From Bacteroidales bacterium (lineage in GTDB: Bacteria > Bacteroidota > Bacteroidia > Bacteroidales > Muribaculaceae): DNA of 6,082 bases. How positions within the stretch are numbered: position 1 is the stretch's first letter; each line of letters begins with the position of its first letter. The translations under genes and the position numbers were made by a program. Below the pieces are notes generated by a model. That model was given only the letters and a program-made list of their open reading frames with translations. It made no database searches and was not told where the DNA came from. Below, piece by piece: positions 5,698 through 6,082 of the stretch. The stretch spans positions 1-6,082 of the forward strand of contig DXYS01000072.1 in assembly GCA_019415705.1 (NCBI GenBank), given 5' to 3'.

Positions 5698-6082
5698 GAT
5701 TGCCGCGGTCGGCCGAGAGCGTGACGGCGCTCGTAGACGGGCAACTCAGAGAGGGGAATTTTGTTGAACTTGGTTATTAAGGGCAGGAAGTAGGCCCACA
5801 GTTGCTCGGGCGTGAGCTTGTTGATGCGGCGCACGGTCGGATTCAGCAGAGCATCAATCGTGCGCTCCTGTTCGCGAGTGAAAAGGCCCGAGCCGAAAAG
5901 GGCCGAGAGCGAGACAGGCTTTTCGTCGCGGAAGATATGACCGAGAATACGCATACGATTCTCGACGCGTTGCTTACGCGCCTCGCGGCGCTCTTTGGCC
6001 CTCTCTACGCGACGGCGGGCGTCTTCGGCCATCGCGTCTGCTTCGGGTGTCGGCACGGGGTGAAGACTGCTCTCGTCAAGCG
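5691..6082 (-). CDS. Unrecognised arginine-rich protein, C-terminal part (5' end outside window)
   Basis: I do not recognise this family. The frame is open from the window edge to a TGA at 5693-5691, giving about 129 residues; a GTG at 6056 is an available start, but the frame stays open upstream (LDESSLHPV), so the gene probably begins outside. Codon use, rich in GC-ending Arg, Leu and Glu codons, fits a real gene. Seen first is a highly charged helix-like segment (AEDARRRVERAKERREARKQ) likely to form a coiled coil or bind nucleic acid. A middle part (ILGHIFRDEKPVSLSALFGS, then FTREQERTIDALLNPTVRRI) looks like a small helical domain. A hydrophobic LTPEQLWAYFLPLITKFNK run and an Arg-rich tail ending PRQSC follow. 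The LWAYFLPLI stretch is too short and flanked too closely by charges to be a confident membrane helix. It is co-directional with the ompA-like gene, 177 bp away, and no terminator separates them. Confidence 0.7.
   Translation of the reverse strand, partial: LDESSLHPVPTPEADAMAEDARRRVERAKERREARKQRVENRMRILGHIFRDEKPVSLSALFGSGLFTREQERTIDALLNPTVRRINKLTPEQLWAYFLPLITKFNKIPLSELPVYERRHALGRPRQSC

Noticed and set aside
5576..5767. Plus-strand open frame starting at GTG 5576
   Set aside because: It runs antisense into the 3' end of the unknown minus-strand gene, has Cys/Phe/Ser-rich composition and no leader signal.
1..6082. Novel defence, CRISPR, mobile or biosynthetic system
   Set aside because: No repeats, transposase, integrase, toxin-antitoxin pair, nuclease or assembly-line enzyme was seen; three of the four genes fall in known families and the fourth is partial.

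Overview
The window looks like chromosomal DNA from a gut-type member of the Bacteroidales; Muribaculaceae is a plausible family, but that is a guess from overall look. The support is a Bacteroidetes-style OmpA porin with an NPCDY linker, start codons without Shine-Dalgarno sequences behind A-rich leaders, a TAnnTTTG promoter element, and GC-rich coding sequence separated by AT-rich spacers. Nothing in it (integrase, transposase, tRNA, CRISPR, plasmid function) marks a mobile element.

Layout. Bases 1-461 (+) are the 3' part of a DisA_N/CdaA-type diadenylate cyclase gene (c-di-AMP synthase), closed by a rho-independent terminator at 494-526. A perfect TAnnTTTG element (520-527) is embedded in that terminator and may start transcription of the next gene. 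Bases 558-4196 (+) encode a 1212-residue exported protein. It has an Asp-rich N-terminal half carrying many DxDxDG-type calcium-loop-like motifs, and a heparinase II/III-type polysaccharide lyase C-terminal half. Between 4197 and 4307 lie two strong hairpins, one with a T-tract only on the minus strand. Bases 4308-5513 (-) encode a 401-residue OmpA-family outer membrane protein. A 177-bp AT-rich spacer follows, with candidate ompA promoter elements, two A/T-tracts and a 10-bp inverted repeat. Bases 5691-6082 (-) are the 3' end of an unrecognised, arginine-rich protein gene that starts beyond the window.

How they fit together. The lyase gene and the ompA-like gene converge on the hairpin pair. 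The cyclase and lyase genes point the same way but are separated by a terminator, so they are probably independent units. The cyclase is a cytosolic second-messenger enzyme; the lyase and OmpA act in the cell envelope. No SusC/SusD pair, sulfatase, other carbohydrate enzyme or hybrid two-component regulator is visible, so the lyase is not in a recognisable polysaccharide utilisation locus here. The most unusual item is the lyase architecture: an approximately 440-residue Asp-loop repeat region followed by a Cys/His zinc-ribbon-like motif and the catalytic toroid. I see no convincing new multi-gene system.
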